From NCBI GenBank assembly GCA_902630885.1, contig CACOWI010000001.1, positions 149,375-213,374 on the forward strand: DNA of 64,000 bases. The letters are read 5' to 3'. A program made the translations under genes and the position numbers. Positions 47,148 to 56,531 of this stretch are shown here, piece after piece; position 1 is the first letter of the stretch, and every line of letters begins with the position of its first letter. The notes under the pieces are model-generated. The model had not been told where the DNA came from. It was given only the letters and a program-made list of their open reading frames with translations, and ran no database searches. Source of the stretch: an uncultured SAR86 cluster bacterium. Its GTDB lineage: Bacteria; Pseudomonadota; Gammaproteobacteria; Magnimaribacterales; D2472.

Positions 47148-47456
47148 TTATTTACTAGAACAATAATCCATTTGGTTTTTTAAATATACTCTAATACTTT
47201 CAGCTTCAATTTGATCAAACTTTTGATCGTAACTAATTTCAATAATTCTATTGAGGTGGTTTTCAATTTCTTTTACTGATGGGTAACTTCCATTAAAGGA
47301 TATATTAGTAATTTCTATGTCGTTATCCTCAAGACAAACTTTAAATGCATTAGCATTAATTTCATTTTGATCAGTTTTCCAATTTAAATAGTTATACGTG
47401 AATACAACAGCGATTAAAATTACCCAGCCAATAATTGATTTAATTTTTTCAGTCAT
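47148..47456 (-). CDS. Single-pass membrane protein of unknown function
   Basis: The 102 aa protein has one N-terminal membrane helix (about 7-23, IIGWVILIAVVFTYNYL) and a charged periplasmic or cytoplasmic part containing two cysteines (VCLEDND and the C-terminal DYCSSK). I do not recognise a family. It is 18 bases downstream of the next membrane-protein gene on the same strand, so the two probably form a small operon. Confidence 0.5.
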   Translation of the reverse strand: MTEKIKSIIGWVILIAVVFTYNYLNWKTDQNEINANAFKVCLEDNDIEITNISFNGSYPSVKEIENHLNRIIEISYDQKFDQIEAESIRVYLKNQMDYCSSK

Positions 47457-47474
47457 TTTAAAAAGATTTTCAAT

Positions 47475-47762
47475 CTAAGTGATTAATTTCGGTATCAAAC
47501 CAATTTGAGCAAGAGTACCCAAAATAATCATTAATATGAAAGCTGCAAGAATTTGTAAATTCTTTTTTTCAACCAACTCAAAGAGATCTTCTAAAACTTT
47601 TCTTACAAAATCATCGGCACTGCCAACTAATTTAACAGCTTTTCTTGTCCATTTATCAGTCTTATCAATTAGCGGAAGAGCAAGTGCAGCAATAATAAGC
47701 CACACAACTCCATTTAAAATCATGTCAATAATCCAGCCTATAACAACCCAATTAACTTCCAT
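47475..47762 (-). CDS. Two-helix membrane protein of unknown function
   Basis: The 95 aa protein has hydrophobic segments at about 5-32 and 70-91, with a charged middle (DKTDKWTRKAVKLVGSADDF) that looks amphipathic. No family is recognised. It is the first gene of a two-gene minus-strand unit divergent from the RRM gene. Confidence 0.5.
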   Translation of the reverse strand: MEVNWVVIGWIIDMILNGVVWLIIAALALPLIDKTDKWTRKAVKLVGSADDFVRKVLEDLFELVEKKNLQILAAFILMIILGTLAQIGLIPKLIT

Positions 47763-47870
47763 TAAATTATATTAATGTATAAATATGCATAAATTAAATA
47801 AAGTTAAAAGTTTTTTACTATTATTGATATATTTAATGTAAGATTGCATTTTCTCATTTAGGATAAATTA

Positions 47871-48116
47871 ATGAATATATATGTCGGAAATATTTCTTGG
47901 GGATTAACAGACCAAGATCTAGAAAACGTTTTTGCAGAACACGGAACAGTCACTTCTGCAAAAATTATTACAGACAGAGCAACTGGTCGTTCAAGAGGCT
48001 TTGGTTTTGTTGAAATGAGTGATGGAGCTGAGGCTGCTATAGAAGCATTAAACGGAACTGAAGTTGATGGAAGAGAATTAGTTGTTAATGAATCAAGACC
48101 CAAAGATAAAAGCTAA
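47871..48116 (+). CDS. RRM-domain RNA-binding protein
   Basis: The 81 aa protein is a single RNA-recognition motif with almost nothing outside it: RNP2 IYVGNI (3-8) and RNP1 RSRGFGFVEM (about 43-52). Stand-alone RRM proteins of this kind occur in cyanobacteria and many Proteobacteria, often linked to cold response or mRNA localisation; the target is unknown. Its stop overlaps the convergent NTF2-like gene by four bases. Confidence 0.9.
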   Translation: MNIYVGNISWGLTDQDLENVFAEHGTVTSAKIITDRATGRSRGFGFVEMSDGAEAAIEALNGTEVDGRELVVNESRPKDKS

Positions 48117-48508
48117 CTAAGACTGTCCAAAGCAGCTATCATTTTTTCTTGAACTTTTTGAACAGCTTTAAAAGGCCTGATCATTACCTTGAAGTTGCAA
48201 ATTTTGCCGTCTTCATTCCATTCAATAATATCAACTCCATTAACTGATATATCATCGATATAAGTTTCAAACTCTAAAACAGAATTCATCCCGTCATGAA
48301 TTTCTTTTGTGTATTTAAATTTTTCCATATTAAAGGACTGACCGGCAGCATGAAGATACATCATAGTTATATTTTTACCCTCCATTGGAGTAAAAACTAC
48401 AGGCGATGAAAATACCGCATCGTCTGAAATAATGTTTTCTAGTAATTTCGGATCATCACTCCCAAGGACTTCATGCCATTTATCAATTAAATTTTTTGCT
48501 TGATTCAT
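48113..48508 (-). CDS. NTF2/SnoaL-like protein
   Basis: The 131 aa protein has the pattern of a SnoaL-like nuclear transport factor 2 fold: helix LIDKWHEVLGSDDPKLLENI, then SDDAVFSSPV and strands with VLEFETYIDDISVNGVDIIEWNEDGKI. Members include isomerases, hydrolases and non-catalytic binding domains, so no reaction can be assigned. Confidence 0.72.
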   Translation of the reverse strand: MNQAKNLIDKWHEVLGSDDPKLLENIISDDAVFSSPVVFTPMEGKNITMMYLHAAGQSFNMEKFKYTKEIHDGMNSVLEFETYIDDISVNGVDIIEWNEDGKICNFKVMIRPFKAVQKVQEKMIAALDSLS

Positions 48509-48631
48509 TTTTTACAATTTATATCATCTACTGATACATTTTAAACATAAAAATATCGATATATAACAATTTTAGTAGTATCTTATATGAGAGGATATAC
48601 GATTGAAAAGTTTATTATAAGGAGTTTAATT

Positions 48632-48940
48632 ATGGAATATTTAGTAATCGCAGATTTTAAAGTCAATGAAGGCATGGCTGATGATATGGCAAATGTTTTT
48701 AAAGAAGCCTTAGTAGATACAAGAGCTTTTGAAGGATGTAATGGCATAGATGTGTATTTTGAAGAGAAAACAAATACTTTTACGCTTATAGAGGATTGGG
48801 CAACTTTAGATAATTATGAGACATACCTTCAATGGAGAATAGATACTGGAATTGCAGACATCTTAAACCCTTTGTTAGTTAATGGCTGGGATGGAGTCGT
48901 TAACAGTGTAAAAAGACTTGGTGTTCCAAAGGATATTTAA
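48632..48940 (+). CDS. Antibiotic-biosynthesis-monooxygenase (ABM) domain protein
   Basis: The ATG at 48632 (MEYLVIADFKVNEG) is preceded by AAGGAG at good spacing, so this is preferred to an upstream ATG that adds 15 codons; 102 aa. The sequence fits the dimeric alpha/beta-barrel ABM fold: VIADFKVNEGMADDMANVF, then FTLIEDWATLDNYETYLQW and a late conserved tryptophan. Such proteins are often small oxygenases or binding subunits. It lies three bases upstream of a second NTF2-like gene. Confidence 0.72.
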   Translation: MEYLVIADFKVNEGMADDMANVFKEALVDTRAFEGCNGIDVYFEEKTNTFTLIEDWATLDNYETYLQWRIDTGIADILNPLLVNGWDGVVNSVKRLGVPKDI

Positions 48941-48943
48941 CAA

Positions 48944-49309
48944 ATGAGTGATAAAGAATTAATTTCTAACTGTATAGATCTTTATTACGAGGGATGTGTT
49001 GAATCTGATCCAAATAAAATCAAAGAGGCTTTTGATGAAAACGCAATGATTTCTGGTTATTTGCCAGATGGTCTTCATGAAATGAATTTAGTGGACTTTG
49101 CTGGATTTGTTGATTCTCAGCAACCCTCACCAAAAGAAAAAGGAGATAAAGAATTTTTAGAAATTCTTTCATGTGAAATAACAGGCGAGACAGCAATTGT
49201 GCAGATTAGAGAGGCATACTTGGGAATGATTTTTATAGACTCATTCTCTTTTTTAAAAAAAGATAATTCATGGAAAATTTATACCAAATTATTTCATGTT
49301 GAGTCTTAA
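48944..49309 (+). CDS. NTF2-like (putative lumazine-binding-type) protein
   Basis: The 121 aa protein resembles the PF12893 putative lumazine-binding group of the NTF2 superfamily: CIDLYYEGCVESDPNKIKEAF, then FLEILSCEITGETAIVQIREAYLGMIFIDSFSF-type strands and a W-K-I-Y-T-K end. The function is unknown. It is closely spaced with the ABM gene and precedes the lipoprotein gene, all on the plus strand. Confidence 0.7.
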   Translation: MSDKELISNCIDLYYEGCVESDPNKIKEAFDENAMISGYLPDGLHEMNLVDFAGFVDSQQPSPKEKGDKEFLEILSCEITGETAIVQIREAYLGMIFIDSFSFLKKDNSWKIYTKLFHVES

Positions 49310-49329
49310 TCATTAATATAGGAGTAAAT

Positions 49330-50151
49330 ATGATTAATAAAAATAATGTTGCAGGATTATTTGCAATGCTTTTAATTGTTAGCTGTTCAATGGAAGAATC
49401 GTCTGAGACAGCATCATCAGAAGATGGCCAAATTTTCTTTAATGAATTCATGGAATGTAAATTTGGTCCAGATATGTCTGAAGAAAATTTAACAGCTATG
49501 ATCTCTGAATGGCAAGAGTTAATAACAGATGACTCTTTGATGGGTGCTTGGGGTTATGCTCCTGCATCTGATTCAAATAGTGATGGTGGATCTGGTTGGT
49601 GGGAGCTTCAGTGGACATCAAAAGAAAATGCAGATGCTGCATGGTCTGATTGGGGTGAAAATGAAGCTGCAATGAAATGGAATGAAAAATATCAGGGAGT
49701 TATGCAATGTGATGGCCCTGGTAGATATGCATTTGATGGAGTTTTTCCAATAAATCCAGACGCATATGGAGAAACCTCAGAAGATGGATATTTTTATAGT
49801 GAATTCTATGGGTGTACATATAATGATGGATCATCCAGTGCTGACTTGAAAGAATTTACACCTGGTTTCGTATCTGCAGTTGCAGCTAGTGATTATGAAG
49901 ATACCAGATATAGTTATGGAAATTATCTTTCAACAGACTCTGAAAATCCTGGTTTCTTGTGGGCAAACTTCACAGCAAGCAAAGAAATGAATGACAAAGC
50001 AACTGCATCTTTTGAAGCAGATGTTCGTGAAAAAATGTTCCCATTGTTCAGTGAGTTTGCCTCATGTAGTGACACGCCAAATGTATATCATTCATGGACA
50101 CTTTACCTGGCTGGATATGAGTTTATGCCAACCTTTTCAGAAAAGGAATAA
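49330..50151 (+). CDS. Lipoprotein with two internal repeats, dimeric-barrel-like
   Basis: The 273 aa protein has lipobox LLIVSC (Cys19) and TAGGAG before the ATG. Two halves look related: FFNEFMECKFG with WWELQWTSKENADAAWSDWG, and FYSEFYGCTYN with FLWANFTASKEMNDKATASF. Each half has a strand-helix-strand order and conserved Cys and Trp, like ABM or Dabb dimeric alpha/beta barrels. The secreted protein at 61484-62236 has the same two-half organisation. The function is unknown. Confidence 0.65.
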   Translation: MINKNNVAGLFAMLLIVSCSMEESSETASSEDGQIFFNEFMECKFGPDMSEENLTAMISEWQELITDDSLMGAWGYAPASDSNSDGGSGWWELQWTSKENADAAWSDWGENEAAMKWNEKYQGVMQCDGPGRYAFDGVFPINPDAYGETSEDGYFYSEFYGCTYNDGSSSADLKEFTPGFVSAVAASDYEDTRYSYGNYLSTDSENPGFLWANFTASKEMNDKATASFEADVREKMFPLFSEFASCSDTPNVYHSWTLYLAGYEFMPTFSEKE

Positions 50152-50167
50152 CTCTTAATATATTTGT

Positions 50168-50196
50168 AAATGAAGCTGCCAATGGTAGCTTCATTT
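50168..50196 (+). terminator. Intrinsic terminator after the lipoprotein gene
   Basis: AAATGAAGCTGCC pairs with GGTAGCTTCATTT (one G-T pair) around an AAT loop. The T tract is short. Confidence 0.7.
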
Positions 50197-50226
50197 ATGA
50201 TACATTATCCATAAAAAATGTAGCAT

Positions 50227-51312
50227 ATGATTATAGGCGTACCTACAGAAGTTAAAAATAATGAAAATCGTGTTGGTCTAACACCATTTTCTGTCCAATC
50301 TCTTGTAAATTCTGGGCATGAGATACTTATCCAAAGAAATGCAGGAACAAACATAGGATTTTTAGATGATCAGTATCAAAGTGCAGGTGCAAAGTTAATA
50401 GATTCTGCTGAGGAAGTTTATAAATCTTCTGAAATGATAGTAAAGGTAAAAGAGCCTATACCAGATGAATATAAGTTTTTAAGAAATGACCTAACACTTT
50501 TTACATATCTTCATCTTGCTGGAGATCCTGAAAATGCAAAAAAATTAATTGATACTGGAGTAACGGGCATTGCCTACGAAACAGTGACTTCGCCAGATGG
50601 GTCTATGCCGTTACTTGCCCCAATGAGCACAATTGCAGGTCAACTTGCATTTACTGTTGGCTCATACCATCTTCTCAAGCATAACAAAGGAAAAGGTGTA
50701 ATGATTGGTCAAATGGATGACATGGATCCAAGAGTTGTAACAGTAATTGGCGCTGGTGTTGCTGGAACACAATCAATTTTGAAGGCAATTGACAATAAAG
50801 CTCTTGTTAAGGTTGTCGATTCTTCTCAAGCCAAACTTGATGATCTTAAATCAAAATATGGATCAAATAATATCGAATATATTTTATCAACAAAAGACTC
50901 GATTCAGGTTTCAATCAATGAGTCTGATTTAGTGATAGGAAGTGTTTATGTTGTTGGCAAAGAGGCACCTAAAGTTATAACTAGAGAGATGTTGTCTTCA
51001 ATGAATCCAGGCACTGTGATGGTAGATGTATCAATAGATCAGGGTGGATGTTTTGAATCAAGTAAGCCTACTACACATGATAGTCCCACATTTTTGGAGA
51101 ATAATATTGTTCATTATTGTGTTACTAACATGCCAGGCGCAGTTCCATTAACAGCCACTGAGGCATTAAATAAAGTCTCACTTTCATATGTCGAGAATCT
51201 AGCAAATAATGGCATCAAAAATGCACTCAATTCTGATGAACACTTGAGAAACGGGCTAAATATTCTGGATGGAAGTATTGTTCATCCAGCTGTTAAAGAA
51301 GCTCTGGAATAA
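50227..51312 (+). CDS. ald: Alanine dehydrogenase
   Basis: Ald deaminates alanine to pyruvate with NAD, or runs in reverse. The 361 aa protein begins IIGVPTEVKNNENRVGLTP. The catalytic histidine is in TYLHLAGD (HLAPD in many homologues), the NAD loop is VTVIGAGVAGTQS and the catalytic Asp is in VDVSIDQGGC. It is followed 14 bases later by a secreted amidase. Confidence 0.93.
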   Translation: MIIGVPTEVKNNENRVGLTPFSVQSLVNSGHEILIQRNAGTNIGFLDDQYQSAGAKLIDSAEEVYKSSEMIVKVKEPIPDEYKFLRNDLTLFTYLHLAGDPENAKKLIDTGVTGIAYETVTSPDGSMPLLAPMSTIAGQLAFTVGSYHLLKHNKGKGVMIGQMDDMDPRVVTVIGAGVAGTQSILKAIDNKALVKVVDSSQAKLDDLKSKYGSNNIEYILSTKDSIQVSINESDLVIGSVYVVGKEAPKVITREMLSSMNPGTVMVDVSIDQGGCFESSKPTTHDSPTFLENNIVHYCVTNMPGAVPLTATEALNKVSLSYVENLANNGIKNALNSDEHLRNGLNILDGSIVHPAVKEALE

Positions 51313-51326
51313 TTTTTAATTAAAAA

Positions 51327-52673
51327 ATGTTTAAAAAATTAAATTTATATAAATTTTTTTTATTTTTTTCAGTTTTTGTTAATGCAACTATCGATGAAAA
51401 AAATTCTTTAATAGAAATTTATGAAAATCCTAATGAAGCTAATTCAATAAATATTGTTGTTAAAGACAATATAGACATTGCTAACAAAGTAACTTCTGCA
51501 GGTTCTTTGGCATTGAAAGACAACATTGCTCAAAGTAATGCTTTTATAATAGACAAATTAAAAAGTTCAAATTATTTTATTCTTGGGAAAGCAAACTTAT
51601 CTGAATGGGCTAACTTTAGATCAGAAGATTCTGTAAGCGGATGGTCAAGTTTTGGTGGTCAAACGAAACATTTTCTAGATGATATTTATAATCCTTGTGG
51701 ATCAAGCTCTGGTTCTGCTGTTGCTGTTTCAATGGGAATTGTAGATATCGCTATTGGTACTGAAACAAATGGTTCAATTTCATGTCCATCATCTATAAAT
51801 GGAATTGTTGGTATGAAACCAACTACAGGTTTGGTGAGTAGGTCTGGTATTGTTCCGATTTCATCTTCACAGGATACAGCTGGACCAATGGGAGTCTCTG
51901 TTGAAATCGTTGCAAAAACACTAGAAGTTATTTCAGGTTATGACGAAAGTGATAATGCAACTAAATCTATTCCAAATGATTTTAACTATAACTTTGCCGA
52001 TGCAACAAATAATGAATCGCTCGATGGAGTGCGATTAGGTTTGTTGGATTCAACAAACTCAAATCCAAAAGTTATTCAATTACATAAAAAAATTAAAGAA
52101 ATAGTTAAGTCTTTGGGTGGTGAAGTAATCATGATTAATGATGAAAGAAATTATCCTGGTGATGCTGAATATTATGTTCTTCTTTATGAGTTTAGGGTTG
52201 GACTGGAGAAGTATCTAAAAAATTCAAATTCATCAATGAAAAAACTTGAGGACATAATTGACTATAATAATGCTAATAAAGATATTGTAATGCCTTATTT
52301 TGGACAAGATATTTTTTATAAATCTATTGAAAGCAATAACTATCTCAAGTACTTGTGGTCAAAACTTAAAATTAGAAAATCATACCAATCAACAAAAGCT
52401 CTTTTAAATAAATATGACTTGGATGCTTTTATTGGACTAACAAGAGGACCTGCATGGAAAATAAATTATGATGGTGGAGATTATATTGCCATGAATGAAT
52501 CTTTGCAGTTTGGAAGTGGTGGATTTGCTGCACATAATGGAATGCCACATATCACAATTCCATATTTCGAAATAAATAATTTTCCAGTAGGAATTTCAAT
52601 AATTGGAGATCGATGGTCTGATAAAGCTGTTATTGAATATGCATCAGCAATTGAAAAATCGAGATATAATTAA
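51327..52673 (+). CDS. Exported amidase-signature-family hydrolase
   Basis: The 448 aa protein starts with a signal peptide (FFLFFSVFVNA, cleaved near residue 21). The Ser-cisSer-Lys triad is visible: Lys in VVKDNIDIANKVTSAGS, cis-Ser in NPCGSSSGSAVAVS and nucleophile Ser in GTETNGSISCPSSINGIVGMKP. Related enzymes hydrolyse amides, peptides or aryl amides; secretion points to nutrient scavenging or cell-wall/peptide work. The substrate is unknown. It may share a transcript with ald, which could use released alanine; that link is an inference. Confidence 0.85.
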   Translation: MFKKLNLYKFFLFFSVFVNATIDEKNSLIEIYENPNEANSINIVVKDNIDIANKVTSAGSLALKDNIAQSNAFIIDKLKSSNYFILGKANLSEWANFRSEDSVSGWSSFGGQTKHFLDDIYNPCGSSSGSAVAVSMGIVDIAIGTETNGSISCPSSINGIVGMKPTTGLVSRSGIVPISSSQDTAGPMGVSVEIVAKTLEVISGYDESDNATKSIPNDFNYNFADATNNESLDGVRLGLLDSTNSNPKVIQLHKKIKEIVKSLGGEVIMINDERNYPGDAEYYVLLYEFRVGLEKYLKNSNSSMKKLEDIIDYNNANKDIVMPYFGQDIFYKSIESNNYLKYLWSKLKIRKSYQSTKALLNKYDLDAFIGLTRGPAWKINYDGGDYIAMNESLQFGSGGFAAHNGMPHITIPYFEINNFPVGISIIGDRWSDKAVIEYASAIEKSRYN

Positions 52674-52695
52674 AAAACTACAAAATGAAATTATT

Positions 52696-53703
52696 ATGGA
52701 AAAAGTTTTAGTTACAGGCGCAACAGGATATATTGGTCTTCATTGCATTCATCAACTTCTTAATCAAGGGTATGCAGTAAACGGGACTGTAAGGTCACCT
52801 GAGAGGAAGAATGAGATCTATGATGCGCTTCAAAAACATAACACTCCTACAGATAATCTAGATATTTTTACTGCTAATCTCACTGAAGATGAGGGATGGG
52901 ATGAGGCAATGAAAGGTTGTGATTATTTGATGCATGTTGCATCACCCTTAACATTTGATAAAGAAAGTGAGGAATACTTTGTAGGGCCGGCTGTAGCAGG
53001 CGTTCAAAGAGCTTTTGGCTTTGCTAAAAAACATAATGTTAAAAAGGTTGTGTTAACCTCATCTGTTGCTGCTATATTTGAAACGCCTGATTCAAAAGAA
53101 TATTATGATGAGAGTGATTGGTCAGATCCTAATCACGAATCAATAAGTCATTACTCAAAAAGTAAGACGCTTGCAGAATTAGCTGCATGGGACTATGTTA
53201 AAGAGGAAAATAATCCATTTGAACTAGCAGTTATAAATCCAGCACTTGTAATCGGTCCATCTTTATCGGGAGATATCGGAGAGTCAAACAAAGCAATCGC
53301 TTTAGTAGTAACAGGTAAGATGCCTGTTGGTATACCATTGCAATTTGGATATGTTGATGTAAGAGATGTTGCCGAAGCACACCTTCTTGCTATGCAAAAT
53401 CCTGAGAGCAATGGAAAAAGGTTTGCTTTGGTAGAAAAAGACCTTTGGTACAAAGAAGTTGCAAAGATTCTCAGAGATAACGGCTTTAAAAAAGCACCTA
53501 AGTTTAGTGTTCCAGTATGGATAGTTCCTCTTCTTGCAATTTTTGTTAAAGAGTTAAACCTTGCACGGTCAGCAATCGGAAGAGTGAGAAGTGTAAAAAA
53601 TGCTACAAATGCTAAAGACATACTCGGTTGGAATCCAAGGCCTGCTGAAGATTCTATTGTGGAAATAGCGCAACAAATTAAAGATATGGGACTTATTAAA
53701 TAA
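52696..53703 (+). CDS. NAD(P)-dependent epimerase/dehydratase, dihydroflavonol-reductase-like
   Basis: The ATG at 52696 (MEKVLVTGATGYIG) gives 335 aa; a longer frame would start inside the amidase. This extended SDR has TGATGYIG (7-14), the catalytic YSKSK near residues 153-157 and SSVAAIF. It is closest in pattern to the DFR/cinnamoyl-CoA-reductase/3-beta-HSD group, which reduce ketones or aldehydes on aromatic, terpenoid or steroid substrates. Its end overlaps the convergent reductase gene by eight bases. Confidence 0.78.
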   Translation: MEKVLVTGATGYIGLHCIHQLLNQGYAVNGTVRSPERKNEIYDALQKHNTPTDNLDIFTANLTEDEGWDEAMKGCDYLMHVASPLTFDKESEEYFVGPAVAGVQRAFGFAKKHNVKKVVLTSSVAAIFETPDSKEYYDESDWSDPNHESISHYSKSKTLAELAAWDYVKEENNPFELAVINPALVIGPSLSGDIGESNKAIALVVTGKMPVGIPLQFGYVDVRDVAEAHLLAMQNPESNGKRFALVEKDLWYKEVAKILRDNGFKKAPKFSVPVWIVPLLAIFVKELNLARSAIGRVRSVKNATNAKDILGWNPRPAEDSIVEIAQQIKDMGLIK

Positions 53704-54445
53704 TTCCTGGAATAATGGCTTTCCTATTTTTTGGATAATCACTAAATTTTTTCTTGTACCACTGATGGTGAGCTAATGCTCTTGGGAATAGATTTGCTAT
53801 TACCCATATTAGAAACACAATACCAGAAATACTCCAAGTCAATATAGCCCATCCAATCCACTCTATTATCTCTCCAAAATAGTTAGGAGCTGATAAATGT
53901 TTATATAAAAATTTATGCGGAATATGATAACCAGGCCCTTTCTTTTTTTTCATCCCTATAATTAAGTAATCAGATCTTATGTTGATATACATTCCAAGCA
54001 AGAAGATTGATAATCCAATTATAAAAGCTGGACTTGAAATCCAATTTTCAGAGTATTGTGTAAAGTAAAAAATACCAAAAGCTTGAATACTAACGTTTAT
54101 TAGATTAAAAAAAATTGCTGAAAATGCAATTGAAATAGGCATTTTTGGATTTGTCATTTCTATTAAGAAGGGATAAATAAATGTCCTATGGATATAATGA
54201 GTTAACCAAATTATGAGAAATGCCATATGAATGATTTGTAGCTGATCTCTTACAATTAAAGCGTAAACTATCATTAAAATCACACATGGTGACTCCATTA
54301 CAACCCAGCCAAGTCTTGCAGGAATTGTAATACCCCAACCGTCTTTAATATGACGTCCATATGGAGCACTTTCAAAAAGCAAATATATGAAAGTTGCTAC
54401 TCCGATTAAAACCCAAACAGATATTAATATATAGAATGTATTCAT
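53696..54445 (-). CDS. Steroid 5-alpha-reductase-like membrane protein
   Basis: The 249 aa polytopic protein (six or more hydrophobic segments) has the C-terminal pattern of the PF02544 family: IPHKFLYKHLSAPNYFGEII, EWIGWAILTW and ANLFPRALAHHQWYKKKF followed by DYPKNRKAIIP. The motif EWIGW with two histidines and the DYPKNRKA end are diagnostic of SRD5A/NnrU-ICMT-type reductases that bind NADPH and reduce C=C bonds in steroid or long-chain enoyl substrates. The actual substrate in this organism is unknown. Confidence 0.82.
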   Translation of the reverse strand: MNTFYILISVWVLIGVATFIYLLFESAPYGRHIKDGWGITIPARLGWVVMESPCVILMIVYALIVRDQLQIIHMAFLIIWLTHYIHRTFIYPFLIEMTNPKMPISIAFSAIFFNLINVSIQAFGIFYFTQYSENWISSPAFIIGLSIFLLGMYINIRSDYLIIGMKKKKGPGYHIPHKFLYKHLSAPNYFGEIIEWIGWAILTWSISGIVFLIWVIANLFPRALAHHQWYKKKFSDYPKNRKAIIPGII

Positions 54446-54530
54446 ATAAAATTTTAATAAACAAAGTTTACAGTTATGATTCTAAATCATAAACTTATTA
54501 CATAGTTTGTTTTTTTGGGGAAATTTGAAA

Positions 54531-56210
54531 GTGGAAAAATATGATTTTGTTATTTTAGGAGCTGGATCAGCTGGTTGCGTTCTTGCAAGCAGATTAAGTA
54601 AAAATCCAGACTTTAATGTTTGTTTAATTGAAGCAGGATCTAAAGATAGTGATCCAAGAATACATATACCAATTGGTTTTGCTTTTTTGGGTGATGGTAG
54701 TAAGTATAGTTGGAATTATGAAACTGTGCCCCAAAAAGAATTTGAGAAAGAGGTTGTAGCGCAACCAGTTCAAGAGGTTGTCGATTCTACAGGAGGAACT
54801 CACAAAGTTGAAACGGAATCACTGGAGCATAGAAAAGGATTTCAACCTAGAGGGAAAACTTTAGGCGGCTCTAGCTCAATAAACGCAATGTTATATGTTC
54901 GAGGTCACAAATGGGATTATGATCATTGGTCTGAATTAGGCAACGAAGGTTGGTCATATGAGGAAGTTTTACCATATTTTAAAAGAGCCGAACATAATGA
55001 AGTTTTTGACAATAAATATCATGGACAAAATGGCCCGTTAAATGTTTGTAAGATTCGTAATCAAAATACACCAACTGATGATTTTGTTAAAACGGGTTCT
55101 GAAATTTTTGGTTATAACGATGATTTTAATGGTGAAGACCAAGAAGGTATTGGATATTATCAAACTACTCAAAAAGATGGTAAGCGTTGCAGTGCTGCAA
55201 AAGCATATCTTGTGCCTTCATTAGATAGAGAAAATTTAACAATAATGACTGACACAAATGTAAATAAGATTATTTTTGAAAATAAAAAAGCAATTGGTGT
55301 TGAGTGTATTAATTCTGAAGGAGAGGTTATTAAGATAACAGCAACCAAAGAAGTTATCCTTAGTTCTGGTGCATTTGGTTCTCCACAGATATTACTGAGA
55401 TCTGGTGTTGGTCCAACAGAGGAAATACTTAAGCACGATATAGAGCATATTCATGAACTTCCAGGAGTAGGAAAGAATTTACAAGATCATATAGATTATC
55501 TTTCAGTTCATAAATATAACTCTGTTGAATTAATTGGATTTTCTCTAAAATCAATTTTTTATAAATTCCCATTAGAAATTCTTAAATATATTTTTAAGAA
55601 AGTAGGCATGTTTACTTCAACTGTTGCTGAAGCAGGAGGATTTATCAAATCAAATGATGAAAAAAATATTCCTGATATTCAATTACATTTTGCACCAGCT
55701 ATGGTTATAGATCATGGCAGGACATCTGTTTGGGGACATGGTCTAAGTTGTCATGTATGTTTGTTAAGACCTAAATCAAGAGGAGAAGTTACTTTAAATT
55801 CTGCAGATCCTTTGGAGGATCCATTGATAGATCCTAAGTTTTTATCACATCCTGATGATGTTAAGGACCTTGTTGCTGGATATAAAAAAATGATGAGTAT
55901 TTTAAATAAAGATCCTGTAAGCAAATACACAATTAAACATACTCAAAGACCCATTAACATTGACGATGATAACGATATTGAGCAAGCAATTAGAGAAGAT
56001 GCTGATACTGTTTATCATCCTGTGGGAACATGCAAAATGGGTTCTGATGAAATGGCAGTGGTAAATGATAAGCTAATGGTTCATGGTATGAGTAATTTAA
56101 GGGTTGTAGATGCATCTATTATGCCGACTTTAGTTGGCGGAAATACCAACGCTCCTACAATTATGATTGGAGAAAAAGCTTCGGATATGATTTTAGAACA
56201 CTGGTCCTAA
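54531..56210 (+). CDS. GMC-family FAD oxidoreductase (choline/alcohol dehydrogenase-like)
   Basis: The GTG at 54531 (VEKYDFVILGAGSAG) has TTGGGG 7-8 bases upstream and gives 560 aa; a TTG two codons earlier is possible. The FAD motif is FVILGAGSAGCVLASRLS, the GMC signature is RGKTLGGSSSINAMLYVRG, and the catalytic His-Asn pair is in YHPVGTCKMG and GGNTNAPTIMIGEKASD. The family includes choline dehydrogenase, long-chain alcohol and polyethylene-glycol dehydrogenases. A 40-residue loop with EVVAQPVQEVVDSTGG precedes the signature. The substrate is unassigned. Confidence 0.88.
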   Translation: MEKYDFVILGAGSAGCVLASRLSKNPDFNVCLIEAGSKDSDPRIHIPIGFAFLGDGSKYSWNYETVPQKEFEKEVVAQPVQEVVDSTGGTHKVETESLEHRKGFQPRGKTLGGSSSINAMLYVRGHKWDYDHWSELGNEGWSYEEVLPYFKRAEHNEVFDNKYHGQNGPLNVCKIRNQNTPTDDFVKTGSEIFGYNDDFNGEDQEGIGYYQTTQKDGKRCSAAKAYLVPSLDRENLTIMTDTNVNKIIFENKKAIGVECINSEGEVIKITATKEVILSSGAFGSPQILLRSGVGPTEEILKHDIEHIHELPGVGKNLQDHIDYLSVHKYNSVELIGFSLKSIFYKFPLEILKYIFKKVGMFTSTVAEAGGFIKSNDEKNIPDIQLHFAPAMVIDHGRTSVWGHGLSCHVCLLRPKSRGEVTLNSADPLEDPLIDPKFLSHPDDVKDLVAGYKKMMSILNKDPVSKYTIKHTQRPINIDDDNDIEQAIREDADTVYHPVGTCKMGSDEMAVVNDKLMVHGMSNLRVVDASIMPTLVGGNTNAPTIMIGEKASDMILEHWS

Positions 56211-56216
56211 TTTAAA

Positions 56217-56531
56217 TTGAAAATCTTATACGCAATAATTATATTTCTGTCACTAAATGTATTTGCAGAAGATTACTTCCTAGTTGATGTAAGAACACAA
56301 CAAGAATTTAAATCTGGACACTTAGAGGATGCATCAAATATAGAATGGCAAAACATTTCAGTAATTATCGAGGATATTGAAAAAGATAAAAAAATATACC
56401 TTTATTGCAGAAGCGGTAATAGGTCTCAAAAAGCAACTAATATTCTAATTGAACTTGGTTATCAAGACGTTACAAACTTAGGCGGTTTAGAAGATGCAGC
56501 TATTTTTTTAGGTAAAAAAATTACTGAATGA
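56217..56531 (+). CDS. Secreted rhodanese-like protein
   Basis: The TTG start at 56217, six bases after the GMC gene, opens a signal peptide (KILYAIIIFLSLNVFA), giving 104 aa. The rhodanese domain has LVDVRTQQEFKSGHL and the active-site loop CRSGNRS with the sulfur-accepting cysteine. It resembles PspE-type periplasmic single-domain sulfurtransferases. It overlaps the patatin gene by four bases. Confidence 0.82.
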   Translation: MKILYAIIIFLSLNVFAEDYFLVDVRTQQEFKSGHLEDASNIEWQNISVIIEDIEKDKKIYLYCRSGNRSQKATNILIELGYQDVTNLGGLEDAAIFLGKKITE

